Counted from the stretch's first letter, positions 9,505 through 18,536 are shown. The stretch: 34,139 nucleotides of DNA from Hymenobacter sp. (GCA_025354605.1 JANXMN010000041.1:1-34139), one strand, 5' to 3'. A program made the numbers and translations. The notes: generated by a model from the sequence alone, not told the origin.

Positions 9505-11610
9505 CTACCGCCGCCCCAGCCGCCACTCGGCGGCCAGCTCGAAGTAGGGCAGCACCCGGCGCGTTTCCCGGGTCAAATCGAGGGCCGAGTAGCTGGTGCC
9601 GCTGTAGCTGCCCTTGCCCAGGGCATAGGTCGAGTAGGTGCGCAGCCATTGCAGCCACAGGCTGCCCGTGAGGGTGAGGCCGCCTGCCCGGCGCTCGATG
9701 CCCACCTCCGGCCCCTGCTGCCGCGTGATGGTGCGCAGGTAAATGAGGGCCGAGGCCGGGCCGGTGGGCTGGTCGAGCAGCAGGGCGGCGCGGCCGTAGT
9801 TGCGCTGCTCGAGCAGGCGGTAGCCCAGGCGCAGGCTGGTGCTGCCGCGCGGGCCGGCCCAGCTCTGGCGCGCGCCCATGCTCAGGTCGTGGGTCACGCT
9901 AGTGTCGAGCGGGCTCTCCCGAAACTGCGTCCAGTTGAGCTGGCCCACCCGGTTTTCGCGGCGCTGGTAGTCGGCCAGCAGCAGCAGGCGCGGGCGCAGC
10001 TGGTAGGTGAGGTTCTGGCTTTGCTCCAGCACCCGGCTGGCGCGGTTGCGGCCCTGCTCGGCGGCCAGGTCGCGCACCTGGTAGCTCACCCAGAGGTGGT
10101 AGTTCGAGCGCACGCTCCAGCGCCCGGGGGCCCAGGTGAAACCCGGCTCCCAGTGCAGCAGGTGGTCGGCGTAGTTTTCGGCACTCAGCCCGGCCCGGAT
10201 AAACACGGTCTGCCGGTACTCGCCGGCCACCCCCAGCGTGGTGCGAAAGGCCCCGGCCCAGCGCCCGGTCCAGGTCAGGCGCAGCAGGTGCTGGGCTTCG
10301 TCGCGGGTTTGCTGGTTGTCCTTGCTCGGAGCGTCCACGCGCAGCAGCTGGGCGGTGCCCAGCAGGGCCAGGGCGTGGCGCGGGGTGGGCAGCCAGGTCA
10401 GGCTGCCCTGCCACTGGGTGGTCTGCTCGGTGATGTCCTTCACCTGCTCGCGGGCCAGGGCCGTGGCCAGCCGCACGGGGGTCAGGAAGCGGGAGTTGTC
10501 GAGGTAGTAGGCGCGGGTGCGCTCGCGGTAGCCAAAGCTTAGGCTGCTCTGCACCCGGGGCCGGGCAAAGCGCAGCTCCTGGCGGGTGTCGAGCTCGCGC
10601 TGCCGGTAGCCCACGTCCTGCAGCGTGTCGGCCCCGGCGCTCAGCCGCCGGTAGCGGAAGGCGCGGTTGGGCAGCAGCAGGCTGTTGTCGGAGCGCAGCG
10701 TGGCGTAGGGGTTGAAGCGGTAAGTAGCCCCCGCCTGCGCCAGCACGGTATCACTCTGGATGCGCTGCACCGAGCCCCGCAGGTAGTCTTCGGCGCGGTT
10801 GGTGCGGTAGCCCAGGCGGCCCTGCACCGTCAGGTCGTTGTTGGGCAGAAAGCCCTGCTCGCCGGTCGCCTCGGCCACCAGGCGCTGCATCACGCGCGGC
10901 CCCAGGGTGGCGCGGGTGCCCAGCACGCGGGCCACCAGCGGCGCGGCCCCGCCCCCGGGCGCGAACAAAATGGCCGCCGCGTCGAAGCCGTAGGCCAGGC
11001 CGGCATCCTGGCGGCCGTTGCGGCGGTCGGTGGCCAGGCCGCCCAGCACCGTCAGCCGCAGCTGGCTCAGCGAGTCGCGGGGCTGGCCGGGGCGCAGGCG
11101 GCGCTGGTAGCCGGCACGAGCCAGCCACAGGCCGGTGCGGGTGTTGTTGGCCCGGCTCTGGTCGTAGTGCAGCTGCTGGCCCAGCTGCCAGTGCTGGGCC
11201 GCCCCCAGGCCGATGATGTGCGCGAGGTCGGCCCCGTAGTCTTCCCGCACGAAGGGCGGCACCCCGCGCGAGTCATAAATCCAGTCGGTGCCCACGCGGT
11301 AGCGCAGCTGCTGGCGCGGCCCCAGCCGCAGGTAGCCGCGTGCCCCACTCGTCTGCACGAAGGTGCTCACGCCTACCCGCCGCGCCCGGGCCAGCAGCAG
11401 CAGCGCCGTATCGGTCCCGGCCGGCCGCAGCCCCCGAAACACCGGCCCGAACGGCGTGGCCCCCACCAGCACCTGCGCCCGCAGCGCCGGCGCGGCCAGC
11501 GTCAGCACCAGCGCCAGCAGCAGCCACCGCGCCGGCCGGGGCAGGCACGGGCCGGCCGGGCGCGTTGGCACCGGGGTGAGGGTTCGCGCCGCAAGCCGTT
11601 GTGGGTTCAC
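9505..11610 (-). CDS. Probable outer-membrane beta-barrel protein, function unknown
   Basis: 701 residues. The N-terminus is a long basic leader followed by a hydrophobic core and a signal peptidase I-type site (WLLLALVLTLAAPALRAQ, about 29-46). The rest is dominated by alternating hydrophobic/polar segments, many aromatic residues and dense Arg/Tyr/Trp at strand ends (LRLGYRLLEQRNYGRAALLL, RSNYHLWVSYQVRDL, YFELAAEWRLGRR at the very C-terminus). This is as expected of a large transmembrane barrel. No TonB plug, OmpA or peptidoglycan-binding motif is visible. It is divergent from the OmpA/PD40 gene, sharing a 183-bp spacer. The family could not be named from sequence. The only plausible Met start is at 11610; a box-like TATTTTTC lies on the minus strand at 11682-11689. 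Confidence 0.75.
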   Translation of the reverse strand: MNPQRLAARTLTPVPTRPAGPCLPRPARWLLLALVLTLAAPALRAQVLVGATPFGPVFRGLRPAGTDTALLLLARARRVGVSTFVQTSGARGYLRLGPRQQLRYRVGTDWIYDSRGVPPFVREDYGADLAHIIGLGAAQHWQLGQQLHYDQSRANNTRTGLWLARAGYQRRLRPGQPRDSLSQLRLTVLGGLATDRRNGRQDAGLAYGFDAAAILFAPGGGAAPLVARVLGTRATLGPRVMQRLVAEATGEQGFLPNNDLTVQGRLGYRTNRAEDYLRGSVQRIQSDTVLAQAGATYRFNPYATLRSDNSLLLPNRAFRYRRLSAGADTLQDVGYRQRELDTRQELRFARPRVQSSLSFGYRERTRAYYLDNSRFLTPVRLATALAREQVKDITEQTTQWQGSLTWLPTPRHALALLGTAQLLRVDAPSKDNQQTRDEAQHLLRLTWTGRWAGAFRTTLGVAGEYRQTVFIRAGLSAENYADHLLHWEPGFTWAPGRWSVRSNYHLWVSYQVRDLAAEQGRNRASRVLEQSQNLTYQLRPRLLLLADYQRRENRVGQLNWTQFRESPLDTSVTHDLSMGARQSWAGPRGSTSLRLGYRLLEQRNYGRAALLLDQPTGPASALIYLRTITRQQGPEVGIERRAGGLTLTGSLWLQWLRTYSTYALGKGSYSGTSYSALDLTRETRRVLPYFELAAEWRLGRR

Positions 11611-11743
11611 CGTAGCCGGCCCGCCGGGCCTGGTCGTCGGCGGGTTATAGCGGGAAGGTACTACCGCCGGGGCAACGGGCCGAAAAATACTTTTTCATTA
11701 GGTTAGCGGTTGGAAAACCCAGCGGAACCCCGCCGCGGTTTTG

Positions 11744-11751
11744 TACATTTG
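11744..11751 (+). promoter_or_regulatory. -7 box for the OmpA/PD40 gene
   Basis: TACATTTG matches TAnnTTTG exactly and lies 42 nt before the ATG at 11794, predicting a leader of about 36 nt. A well-spaced -33 TTTG is not obvious. Confidence 0.55.
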
Positions 11752-11793
11752 CTGGACATCGACCGGCTCCTATTACCTTTTGCCCGCTTTGCT

Positions 11794-13896
11794 ATGAATA
11801 ATCGCCGTTTGAATTATCTGCTCGCCGGGCTGCCGGCTGCTCTGCTGCTGCTGTGCGCCCCGGCGCAGGCCCAGAATATTCAGTGGGCGGCCAAGCTGGT
11901 CGAGGTATCGTCGCAGAAAGCCGAAGGCAAGGAGCCGTTCGCCCCCTCGCAGGTATTGGGCGCGCCCAACGCCCTGCCGCTGGGCGAAATCAGCAACAAC
12001 GCCTGGATTCCGCGCAAGGAAGGAGCCAACGAGTTCATCGAGGTGAAGTTTGCCCGCTCGGTGGCGGCCCAGCAGGTCACCATCGTCGAGAACTTCAACC
12101 CCGGCTCCATCACCAAAGTCGAGTTGATTGATACCAAGGGCGAGCGGCACGAGGTGTACACCAATGCCAACCCCGGCCCCCTGCCCGAGCCCTCCCGCTC
12201 GCTCGAAATCAAGCTGCCGGCCGCCGAGTACCGCACCCTGGGCGTCAAGGTATTCATGAACACCGGCAAGGTCGAAGGCATCAACCAGCTTGACGCCATC
12301 GGCATCGCCGACGTAGCCGCGACCATGGTGAAGCAGGCCTTCGCCGGCGAGAAAGGCCCCGATGCCGTGAAGTCGAGCCAGTTCGACTCGTCGCTGGTCA
12401 ACCTCGGCCCCACCGTGAACACCCGCTACGTCGACACCCACCCGGTGATTTCGCCCGACGGGCGCACCCTCTACTTCGCCCGGCAGAGCTACCCCGGCAA
12501 CGTGGGCGGCGCCCGCGACCCGCAGGACATCTACGTGGCCCGGCTGCTATCGGGCAAGTCCAAAGCCTGGGGCCAGGCCCGCAACCTGGGCGAGCCCAGC
12601 AATACCCCCGAAGACCCCAACGGCCTGGCCTCGGTATCGGCCGACGGCCGCACCGCCCTGCTCATCGGCGTGTACGAAGACGGCCTGATGGAGCCCAAAG
12701 GCTTCAGCATGAGCAAGCGCACCCCCGGCGGCTGGGCCAAGCCCGTGAAAGTCGACATCGAGGACTACTACAATAAGGACCCGCTGAACATCGATGCCTA
12801 CCTCTCGACTTCGGGCAAGGCCCTGCTCATGGCCGTGGAGCGCAGCGACGGCCTGGGCGGGCAGGACATCTTCGTGAGCTTCCCCAAGGACGACAACCTG
12901 CCGGGCGTGATGCACGACACCAAAAGCCAGAAGAAGTGGACCAAGCCCAAAAACCTGGGCCCCAACGTGAACACAACCGGGGTCGACTTCGCCCCCTTCC
13001 TGGCCGCCGATGAGAAAACCCTGTACTTCGCCAGCGACGGGCGCGGCGGCTACGGCAAGTCCGACATCTTCTACACCAAGCGCCTCGACGACACCTGGAC
13101 CAACTGGAGCCCCCCGCGCAACCTGGGCCCGGTAGTGAACTCGCCCGACTTCGATGCCTACTACACCATCTCGGCCGCCGGCCAGGATGCCTACCTGGTG
13201 TCGTCGCGCAACGGCACGGGCGGCTCGAAGGACATCTTCCGCATCTCGCTGGCCCCCGCCTTCCAGCCCGAAGTGGTGACGCTGGTAACCGGCCGCGTGC
13301 TCGACCAGGCCACCGGCAAGCCCATCAAGGCCATTATTCACTACGAGAACCTGCTGACGGGCGAGGAAATCGGCTCGACCGAAACCGACGCCGCCACCGG
13401 CGAGTACACCATCGTGCTGCCCAGCGGCGTGCAGTACGGCTACCGCGCCGAAGCCAAAGGCTACCTGGCCGAAAGCGCCAACCTCGACGTGACGGCCAAG
13501 GACAAGTACACCGAGCAGAAGCAGGACCTGTACCTCGTGCCCTTCAACGTGGGCCAGACGGTGAAGATGAACAACATCTTCTTCCAGCAAAGCCGCTACT
13601 ACCTCACCACCAGCTCCTACCCCGAGCTGCTGCGCCTCATCCGCATCATGAAGGACTACCCGACGGTGGAAATCAAGCTCGCGGGCCACACCGACAACCA
13701 AGGCGACCCGGCCCTGAACCTCAAGCTCAGCCTCGACCGCGTGAACGAGGTGAAGAAGTACCTCAGCAGCCACGGCATCAACGGCGGCCGCATCAGCACC
13801 GAGGGCTTCGGCGACACCCAGCCCATCGCCAGCAACGAGCAGGAGGACACCCGCATGAAAAACCGCCGTGTTGAATTCACCATCACAAAAAAATAA
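11794..13896 (+). CDS. OmpA-family envelope protein with discoidin-like, PD40 and Cpd-type domains
   Basis: 700-residue exported protein anchored to peptidoglycan by its C-terminus. It has a signal peptide (LLAGLPAALLLLCAPAQAQ, cleaved about residue 26). Residues about 28-175 form a sandwich resembling F5/8 type C (VLGAPNALPLGE, NEFIEVKFARSV, GVKVFMNTG). WD40-like PD40 blades follow at about 205-480 (SPDGRTLYFARQSYPGN, DEKTLYFASDGRGGYGKSDI, KDIFRI). A carboxypeptidase-regulatory-like domain lies at about 490-570 (VTGRVLDQATGKPIKA). The OmpA_C domain at about 590-700 has LAGHTDNQGDPALNLKLSLD and RVEFTITKK. The layout recalls the T9SS-linked protein PorE but lacks its N-terminal TPRs. The start is set at 11794 so that the signal peptide is N-terminal. 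It ends at a strong terminator. Confidence 0.92.
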   Translation: MNNRRLNYLLAGLPAALLLLCAPAQAQNIQWAAKLVEVSSQKAEGKEPFAPSQVLGAPNALPLGEISNNAWIPRKEGANEFIEVKFARSVAAQQVTIVENFNPGSITKVELIDTKGERHEVYTNANPGPLPEPSRSLEIKLPAAEYRTLGVKVFMNTGKVEGINQLDAIGIADVAATMVKQAFAGEKGPDAVKSSQFDSSLVNLGPTVNTRYVDTHPVISPDGRTLYFARQSYPGNVGGARDPQDIYVARLLSGKSKAWGQARNLGEPSNTPEDPNGLASVSADGRTALLIGVYEDGLMEPKGFSMSKRTPGGWAKPVKVDIEDYYNKDPLNIDAYLSTSGKALLMAVERSDGLGGQDIFVSFPKDDNLPGVMHDTKSQKKWTKPKNLGPNVNTTGVDFAPFLAADEKTLYFASDGRGGYGKSDIFYTKRLDDTWTNWSPPRNLGPVVNSPDFDAYYTISAAGQDAYLVSSRNGTGGSKDIFRISLAPAFQPEVVTLVTGRVLDQATGKPIKAIIHYENLLTGEEIGSTETDAATGEYTIVLPSGVQYGYRAEAKGYLAESANLDVTAKDKYTEQKQDLYLVPFNVGQTVKMNNIFFQQSRYYLTTSSYPELLRLIRIMKDYPTVEIKLAGHTDNQGDPALNLKLSLDRVNEVKKYLSSHGINGGRISTEGFGDTQPIASNEQEDTRMKNRRVEFTITKK

Positions 13897-13908
13897 CCTG
13901 GCCAGAGA

Positions 13909-13959
13909 CCCCACGCAAAAGCCCCGACTCGTGAACCGAGCCGGGGCTTTTGCGTGGGG
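13909..13959. terminator. Strong bidirectional terminator
   Basis: CCCCACGCAAAAGCCCCG pairs with CGGGGCTTTTGCGTGGGG around a short loop, a near-perfect stem of more than 20 bp lying between the converging OmpA/PD40 gene and the 194-residue secreted-protein gene. The internal A/T tracts can serve both strands. Confidence 0.85.
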
Positions 13960-13970
13960 CAGAAAAAGTG

Positions 13971-14555
13971 TTACTGCCGGGCTGCCGTTTTAGGTGCAGG
14001 CGTTTTGGGCGGCGGCGTCCCGGCGGATGGGGCCGCCGTTTTCGGAGGTTGTCGACGAGCTGCTGGCGCGGCCGGAACCGATTGTAGAGGCGGAGCCGGA
14101 GCTACTTGCGCCTGCATACCGGCCGCTCTCGGGGTCGGGGCGGGCAGGGCTCTGGGCGGGCGACGGGCAAATTCGTCGAGCCGGCCATCGGAGCTTGCCA
14201 CCCCGGCCATCTCCAGCAGCTCATCGTAGAATTCGGCCACCTGCACCCGGTCTTCCGGGAACACCATCAACGGGTCGAGCTGGGCCAGGCGACGGTCTAT
14301 CGATTCGAGGTAGGCTTCCCGACTGGGCGCGTTACGGGTAATCTGCACGAAGTCGAACGCCGCAATAACCAACAGGCGGTTGATTGCGGGCCGGGCCTCG
14401 GCCTGGCTGGTCTGCGGCGCGTTGTTTTCGGCCACGTGCTTGGTGATTTCGATGAAGTCTTCCAACCGCGCAATCACCAACCCCGAACCCGGCCTTTGCG
14501 CAAAGCCGGGTAGCGCAAAAGCCGTAAGCAACACGCAGTAGTAAATGAGTTTCAT
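13971..14555 (-). CDS. Secreted DUF4844-like protein with Pro/Ala-rich tail
   Basis: 194 residues with a signal peptide (YYCVLLTAFALPGFAQ, about 4-19). The body (about 25-130) is helical and matches the protein encoded just upstream at 14744-15163: ARPAINRLLVIAAFDFVQIT, NAPSREAYLESIDRRLAQLD, VAEFYDELLEMAGVASSDGR. The motif hydrophobic-SSDGRL near the end of this domain recalls DUF4844, a Bacteroidota family of unknown function; I assign it with moderate confidence. The last 60 residues are a Pro/Ala/Lys-rich low-complexity tail absent from the paralogue. It would act in the periplasm or outside the cell. No catalytic residues are recognised. Confidence 0.75.
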   Translation of the reverse strand: MKLIYYCVLLTAFALPGFAQRPGSGLVIARLEDFIEITKHVAENNAPQTSQAEARPAINRLLVIAAFDFVQITRNAPSREAYLESIDRRLAQLDPLMVFPEDRVQVAEFYDELLEMAGVASSDGRLDEFARRPPRALPAPTPRAAGMQAQVAPAPPLQSVPAAPAARRQPPKTAAPSAGTPPPKTPAPKTAARQ

Positions 14556-14664
14556 GGGGGTTGAGTGGGCAGAAAGGAAGGCAAAAGCTGGCTATAATTG
14601 GAAATTTACCAGGGTTTGATTGCAAATATGGGGACGGCCGGGCACAATTAGCCAAAACAAATCA

Positions 14665-14709
14665 GCCACTGGCAGCAGCCTCCCCAGTTGGGAAACTGCT
14701 GCCAGTGGC
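14665..14709 (-). terminator. Terminator after the 139-residue secreted protein gene
   Basis: GCCACTGGCAGCAG at 14665-14678 pairs perfectly with 14696-14709. On the minus strand the stem is followed by a T-rich run (GATTTGTTTTGG), consistent with an intrinsic terminator separating the two paralogues into different transcripts. Confidence 0.7.
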
Positions 14710-14743
14710 CGGCTGAAGCGTTGCTCCCGCTGAAGGTAGGCGA

Positions 14744-15163
14744 CTATTGGCGGTTGGCCGTGCCCTCCACGAAGGCCGTGAGGCGTCCCTCGGAGCTGCT
14801 GAGGCCCACGATATCGAGGATATCCTGGAAATACTCCGCCACCTGCTGGCGGTCCTGCACAGCCACTACCAGCGGCGTAAGCTGAGCCAAGCCGGCATCG
14901 AGGCTTTTAAAATAGTCTTCGCGGGTGGGGTTGTGCGTAGCCAGGGTCAGGAACTCGGCAGCAGCTTTCACTAATACTTTATTGAGCTGGGGACGGGTTT
15001 CGGCGGGCAGGTTGCCGCTGCGGTTGCCTACCTCTACTTCGGCCTGGGTCTGGCGCAGCAGGTTTTGGAGGCGGGCGACGGCTTTGGCCGGCACCGGCAC
15101 GGGCGTTTGAGCGTGGCTGGCCAGGACCGTGAATACTAGAGCGAGAAGTAAGAAGTGACGCAT
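14744..15163 (-). CDS. Secreted DUF4844-like protein (short paralogue)
   Basis: 139 residues with a signal peptide (FLLLALVFTVLASHAQ, about 4-19). The body aligns along its length with the 194-residue neighbour: ETRPQLNKVLVKAAAEFLTL, HNPTREDYFKSLDAGLAQL, VAEYFQDILDIVGLSSSEGR. A local gene duplication is the simplest explanation. This copy stops soon after the shared domain. A terminator separates the two genes, so they are probably transcribed independently. The function is unknown; the DUF4844 assignment rests on the GLxSSxGRL-type ending and the NPTxEDY motif. Confidence 0.75.
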   Translation of the reverse strand: MRHFLLLALVFTVLASHAQTPVPVPAKAVARLQNLLRQTQAEVEVGNRSGNLPAETRPQLNKVLVKAAAEFLTLATHNPTREDYFKSLDAGLAQLTPLVVAVQDRQQVAEYFQDILDIVGLSSSEGRLTAFVEGTANRQ

Positions 15164-15326
15164 GCGCTTGAAAGTTTGCTTGATGGAGAGTATGTGAATG
15201 AAGACGCAAGATAAATCAATACCGGAATAATGAAGCGGAATAACTAAATTTTATCTTTCGAAAATCAGATTTAGCTCGCCTAGTACTTGGGCCTACAGCC
15301 TCATTATCAACTACCCGACAGCAAAA

Positions 15327-15354
15327 CGGCCGGGCGACCGAAGCCGCCCGGCCG
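15327..15354 (-). terminator. Terminator of proS
   Basis: CGGCCGGGCG at 15327-15336 pairs with CGCCCGGCCG at 15345-15354; on the minus strand the stem is followed by TTTTGC. It lies 32 bp after the proS stop codon. Confidence 0.75.
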
Positions 15355-15386
15355 CGCCGGAATACCCATGCTGCCCAACCCGCCGC

Positions 15387-16871
15387 CTAGTAGGCGCGGG
15401 CGAAGTAAACGCGACGGGCACTGGGCTGCCCCGTTACCATGCAGGTGCCAGGCTCGTCGGCCTCATTGAGGGGCAGGCAGCGCACGGTCGCCTTGGTTTC
15501 TTCCTTGATGCGCTCTTCGGTTTCGGAAGTGCCGTCGTAGTGGGCCAGCAGGAAGCCGGGGGCTTCGTCGAGCAGGCGCTTGAACTCATCGTAGCTATCG
15601 ACGCGGGTGGTGTGGGCGGTGCGGAAGCTCTTGGCCCGCTCATAGATGTTGACCTGCATGTCGGCCAGCAGCTGGTCGACGCTGGCCACGATGTCGGCCA
15701 GGGGCAGGCTCATTTTCTGCTTGGTGTCGCGGCGCACCACCTCCACGGTGCCGTTGTCGAGGTCGCGCGCGCCAATGGCCAGGCGCACGGGCACGCCCTT
15801 CAGCTCCCACTCGGCAAACTTGAAACCAGGCCGCTCGGTGTCGCGGGCATCAAGCTTGACGGAGATGCCGCGCGCAATCAGGCCTTGCTGAATGGGTCGG
15901 ATGCGTTCAATCAGGGCATCGAGCTCGCCGGTTTTGTAGATGGGGACGATGACCACCTGAATGGGGGCCAGCTTGGGCGGCAGCACCAGGCCCTCGTCGT
16001 CGGAGTGGGCCATGATGAGGGCGCCCATCAGGCGGGTGCTCACGCCCCAGCTGGTGCCCCACACGTGCTCGCGCACGCCTTCTTTGTTGGCAAACTGCAC
16101 GTCGAAGGCTTTGGCGAAATTCTGGCCCAGGAAGTGGCTGGTGCCCGCCTGCAAAGCCTTGCCGTCCAGCATCAGCGCCTCGATGCAGTAGGTGTCTTCG
16201 GCTCCGGCAAACCGCTCGTTGGGGGTTTTCACGCCTTTCACCACGGGCAGGGCCATGTGCTCTTCGGCAAACTCGGCGTACACGTCGAGCATCTGGCGGG
16301 TTTCGGCCACGGCCTCCTCGGCGGTGGCGTGGGCGGTGTGGCCTTCCTGCCAGAGAAACTCAGCGGTGCGCAGAAACAGGCGGGTGCGCATTTCCCAGCG
16401 CACCACGTTGGCCCACTGGTTGATGAGCAGGGGCAGGTCGCGGTAGCTCTGAATCCAGTTCTTATACGTGCTCCAGATAATGGCCTCGGAGGTGGGGCGC
16501 ACCACCAGCTCCTCTTCAAGCTTGGCATTGGGGTCGACGCGCAGCTTACCCGGCCGGTCGGGGTCGTTTTGGAGGCGGTAGTGCGTGACGACGGCGCATT
16601 CCTTGGCAAAGCCTTCGGCGTTTTTCTCCTCGGCTTCGAACAGGCTTTTGGGCACGAACAGCGGGAAGTAGGCGTTCTCGTGGCCGGTGCGCTTGAACAT
16701 GTCGTCGAGTTGGCGCTGCATTTTCTCCCAAATGGCGTAGCCATAGGGCTTGATAACCATGCAGCCGCGCACAGCCGAGTTTTCGGCCAGGCCGGCACGC
16801 TTCACCAACTCGTTGTACCACAACGAATAATCTTCCTGACGGGTAGGCAACTTTTTGCTCATGAGAGGCAT
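15387..16871 (-). CDS. proS: Proline--tRNA ligase (eukaryote/archaeal-like type)
   Basis: Cytoplasmic class II synthetase that charges tRNA-Pro. 494 residues, the compact form without the bacterial editing insertion. Motif 2-type segments are visible ([40 protein letters not shown]), followed by the proline-site region [20 protein letters not shown], motif 3-like [19 protein letters not shown], an anticodon-binding domain (about 290-390) and a C-terminal domain ending in the characteristic FARAY with terminal Tyr. Only two cysteines ([17 protein letters not shown]) remain in the region that binds zinc in some homologues. The start at 16871 gives MPLMSKK; the ATG three codons later (16862) fits family N-termini equally well. 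It is transcribed alone and ends at a hairpin. Confidence 0.97.
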   Translation of the reverse strand: MPLMSKKLPTRQEDYSLWYNELVKRAGLAENSAVRGCMVIKPYGYAIWEKMQRQLDDMFKRTGHENAYFPLFVPKSLFEAEEKNAEGFAKECAVVTHYRLQNDPDRPGKLRVDPNAKLEEELVVRPTSEAIIWSTYKNWIQSYRDLPLLINQWANVVRWEMRTRLFLRTAEFLWQEGHTAHATAEEAVAETRQMLDVYAEFAEEHMALPVVKGVKTPNERFAGAEDTYCIEALMLDGKALQAGTSHFLGQNFAKAFDVQFANKEGVREHVWGTSWGVSTRLMGALIMAHSDDEGLVLPPKLAPIQVVIVPIYKTGELDALIERIRPIQQGLIARGISVKLDARDTERPGFKFAEWELKGVPVRLAIGARDLDNGTVEVVRRDTKQKMSLPLADIVASVDQLLADMQVNIYERAKSFRTAHTTRVDSYDEFKRLLDEAPGFLLAHYDGTSETEERIKEETKATVRCLPLNEADEPGTCMVTGQPSARRVYFARAY

Positions 16872-17123
16872 CTAAGGATTAATTGAAACAGTTGCCGAAT
16901 CTGGTACAAGAATTGACTTAACCCCGGGGCACCGTTTCGGGGTCAAATTACGTTAACAAAGCCGGGACCTCCCGCGAACCATCTCTCAAGCAATAGTCCC
17001 GACGGCCTACCTGCTTTCCAGTATTTTTAGCTTAATCGGGTCTGATTAATAGGTTCTTCATCATACTTACAACCTATAGGTCGTTACTTTACTAATGTCC
17101 TTTCACCCTTACCTTTTTCAGAC

Positions 17124-18473
17124 ATGAAAAATCTTATCAATACCTGTTTACCGGTTCTGGCGCTGTTGGCGCTGGGGGGCTGCGTGGGCACGTCGGCCCT
17201 CACGTCGTCGGAAGACGATGGGGTTTACTATTCCTCCAAAGACCGCACCACGGCCGTGGTGAGCCAGGCCCCCGCGCCAGCCAGTACCCACGAAGCTGCC
17301 AACCCCGACTATAACGGCAACACCGGTAGCTCGTCAACAGTCCCGCAAAGCAGCGGCTCGACGCAGTATTACGATAACAGCTACACCTACATGCGGGGTG
17401 TGCCCGGCTACGGCTCCGGCAGCAGCTACTACGGCCCCGGTGTAAGTACCTACTCGCCTTATAGCCCCTACACTACCCTCAGCTACGCCCATTACCCGAA
17501 CTACAGCTACGGATATGGCGGGGGAGGTTACGGTTACTCGCCCTACGGCTATGGCGGCTACGACCCGTTTTATAGCTCCTACTACAGCCCCTATGGCGGT
17601 TACAGCCCCTATTATGGCTACGGCTCGGGCGTGAGCATTAGCTTCGGCTATGGTTGCGGGCGGCCTTATGGATATGGCTATAGCCCCTATTCCTACGGCT
17701 ACTCGCCCTATTACTACGGCGGCTCTTACTACGGCGGCTACTATGGCCGTAGCGGCTACTACGGTAACTCTTACTACGGCAGCAATTATAACGGTAACGG
17801 CTACTCTGGTAGTGAACGCCGGCCGGCCAGCAACTACCACCGGGTAGAGCGCGGCTCGGATGGCCGCTACGCAACTGGGGTTACCACCGGGGGCAGTAGC
17901 AGCGGGCCGGCTCCGGTTGGTTCGGGCCACGTTCGTAGCGAGCGGGCAATGCCGGGCACGAGCGACCAAGGTACCTCGGATGTAGGCGGTGGACGCAAGC
18001 GCCAGGCGGCGGTAAATGACAACCCTTACTCTAACCAGGCGGGGGAAAGCTACAACCAGGCCCGCCGCCTCGACGACACCGCCCAGCCCCGTACCTCGGA
18101 TGCCACTCCCGGCAAATTTGCCCGCGACGATACCCGGACCCAGGACGGGGCCGCGCAATCTGCCCGCGACCAATCGCAGCCTGTAACGAATCAGCCCCAG
18201 GCTGAGAGCCCGCGCCGGCGTGAGGGATTTTTCCAGAACGGTTCGGGTGGCCAGACGGCCGAACAACCCCGCCAGCGCAATTACGACCAACCGCAGCGTA
18301 GCAATGACCAACCGCAGCGCAGCTACGACCAACCCCAGCGCAGTTACGAACAACCGCAGCGCAGCTACGACCAGCCTCAGCGCAGCTACAGCCAACCGTC
18401 ATACGGCGGTGGAGGCAGCAACGGCGGCGGTAGCAACGGAGGTGGTGGCGGCGGCCGGCGGGGCCGCGACTAA
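17124..18473 (+). CDS. Tyr/Gly-rich lipoprotein with C-terminal QPQRSYD repeats
   Basis: 449-residue predicted lipoprotein: MKNLINTCLPVLALLALGGC has a lipobox (Cys20). Residues about 85-235 are extremely rich in Tyr, Gly, Ser and Pro (YGYSPYSYGYSPYYYGGSYY), resembling low-complexity adhesive or aggregation-prone segments. Residues 240-385 are polar and disordered. The C-terminus has five to six copies of a QPQRSYD-type heptad, then a Gly/Ser/Asn tail ending GGRRGRD. No globular domain is recognised, and the function (surface coat, matrix or scaffold) is unknown. Codon use in the Tyr-rich part contains more TAT than its neighbours. It lies in front of a terminator and the FadL-like gene. The 252 bp upstream are AT-rich and likely hold the promoter. 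Confidence 0.8.
   Translation: MKNLINTCLPVLALLALGGCVGTSALTSSEDDGVYYSSKDRTTAVVSQAPAPASTHEAANPDYNGNTGSSSTVPQSSGSTQYYDNSYTYMRGVPGYGSGSSYYGPGVSTYSPYSPYTTLSYAHYPNYSYGYGGGGYGYSPYGYGGYDPFYSSYYSPYGGYSPYYGYGSGVSISFGYGCGRPYGYGYSPYSYGYSPYYYGGSYYGGYYGRSGYYGNSYYGSNYNGNGYSGSERRPASNYHRVERGSDGRYATGVTTGGSSSGPAPVGSGHVRSERAMPGTSDQGTSDVGGGRKRQAAVNDNPYSNQAGESYNQARRLDDTAQPRTSDATPGKFARDDTRTQDGAAQSARDQSQPVTNQPQAESPRRREGFFQNGSGGQTAEQPRQRNYDQPQRSNDQPQRSYDQPQRSYEQPQRSYDQPQRSYSQPSYGGGGSNGGGSNGGGGGGRRGRD
18285..18404 (+). repeat. 21-bp coding tandem repeat
   Basis: Units of GACCAACCGCAGCGCAGCTA-type, 21 bp each, start at 18285, 18306, 18327, 18348 and 18369, with a degraded sixth from 18390. They encode the DQPQRSY heptads of the lipoprotein. 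High similarity between units makes copy-number change by slippage likely. Confidence 0.85.
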
Positions 18474-18507
18474 CGCTGACAATTCTCTGCAATTCTCTTT
18501 CCCAAGC

Positions 18508-18536
18508 GAGCCGGCCCGACGGCCGGCTCCTTTTTT
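18508..18536 (+). terminator. Intrinsic terminator after the Tyr/Gly-rich lipoprotein gene
   Basis: GAGCCGGCC, a four-base loop CGAC, GGCCGGCTC, then CTTTTTT. It sits only 9 bp before the start of the FadL-like gene, so that gene either depends on read-through or has a promoter overlapping this hairpin. Confidence 0.85.

Noticed and set aside
11794..13896. Assignment of the OmpA/PD40 protein as the T9SS component PorE
   Set aside because: It lacks the N-terminal TPR repeats and has a discoidin-like domain instead; only the general layout is shared.
12547..13914. 455-codon antisense frame under the OmpA/PD40 gene
   Set aside because: Shadow frame; low-complexity His/Val/Gly composition and no domain, while the plus strand has clear OmpA and PD40 motifs.
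15540..16886. 448-codon plus-strand frame over proS
   Set aside because: Antisense shadow of a well-conserved synthetase.
16922..16943. Short CCCCG...CGGGG hairpin upstream of proS
   Set aside because: Stem of only five to six pairs, and no T-box or other regulatory motif is seen; it is not enough to call a regulatory RNA.
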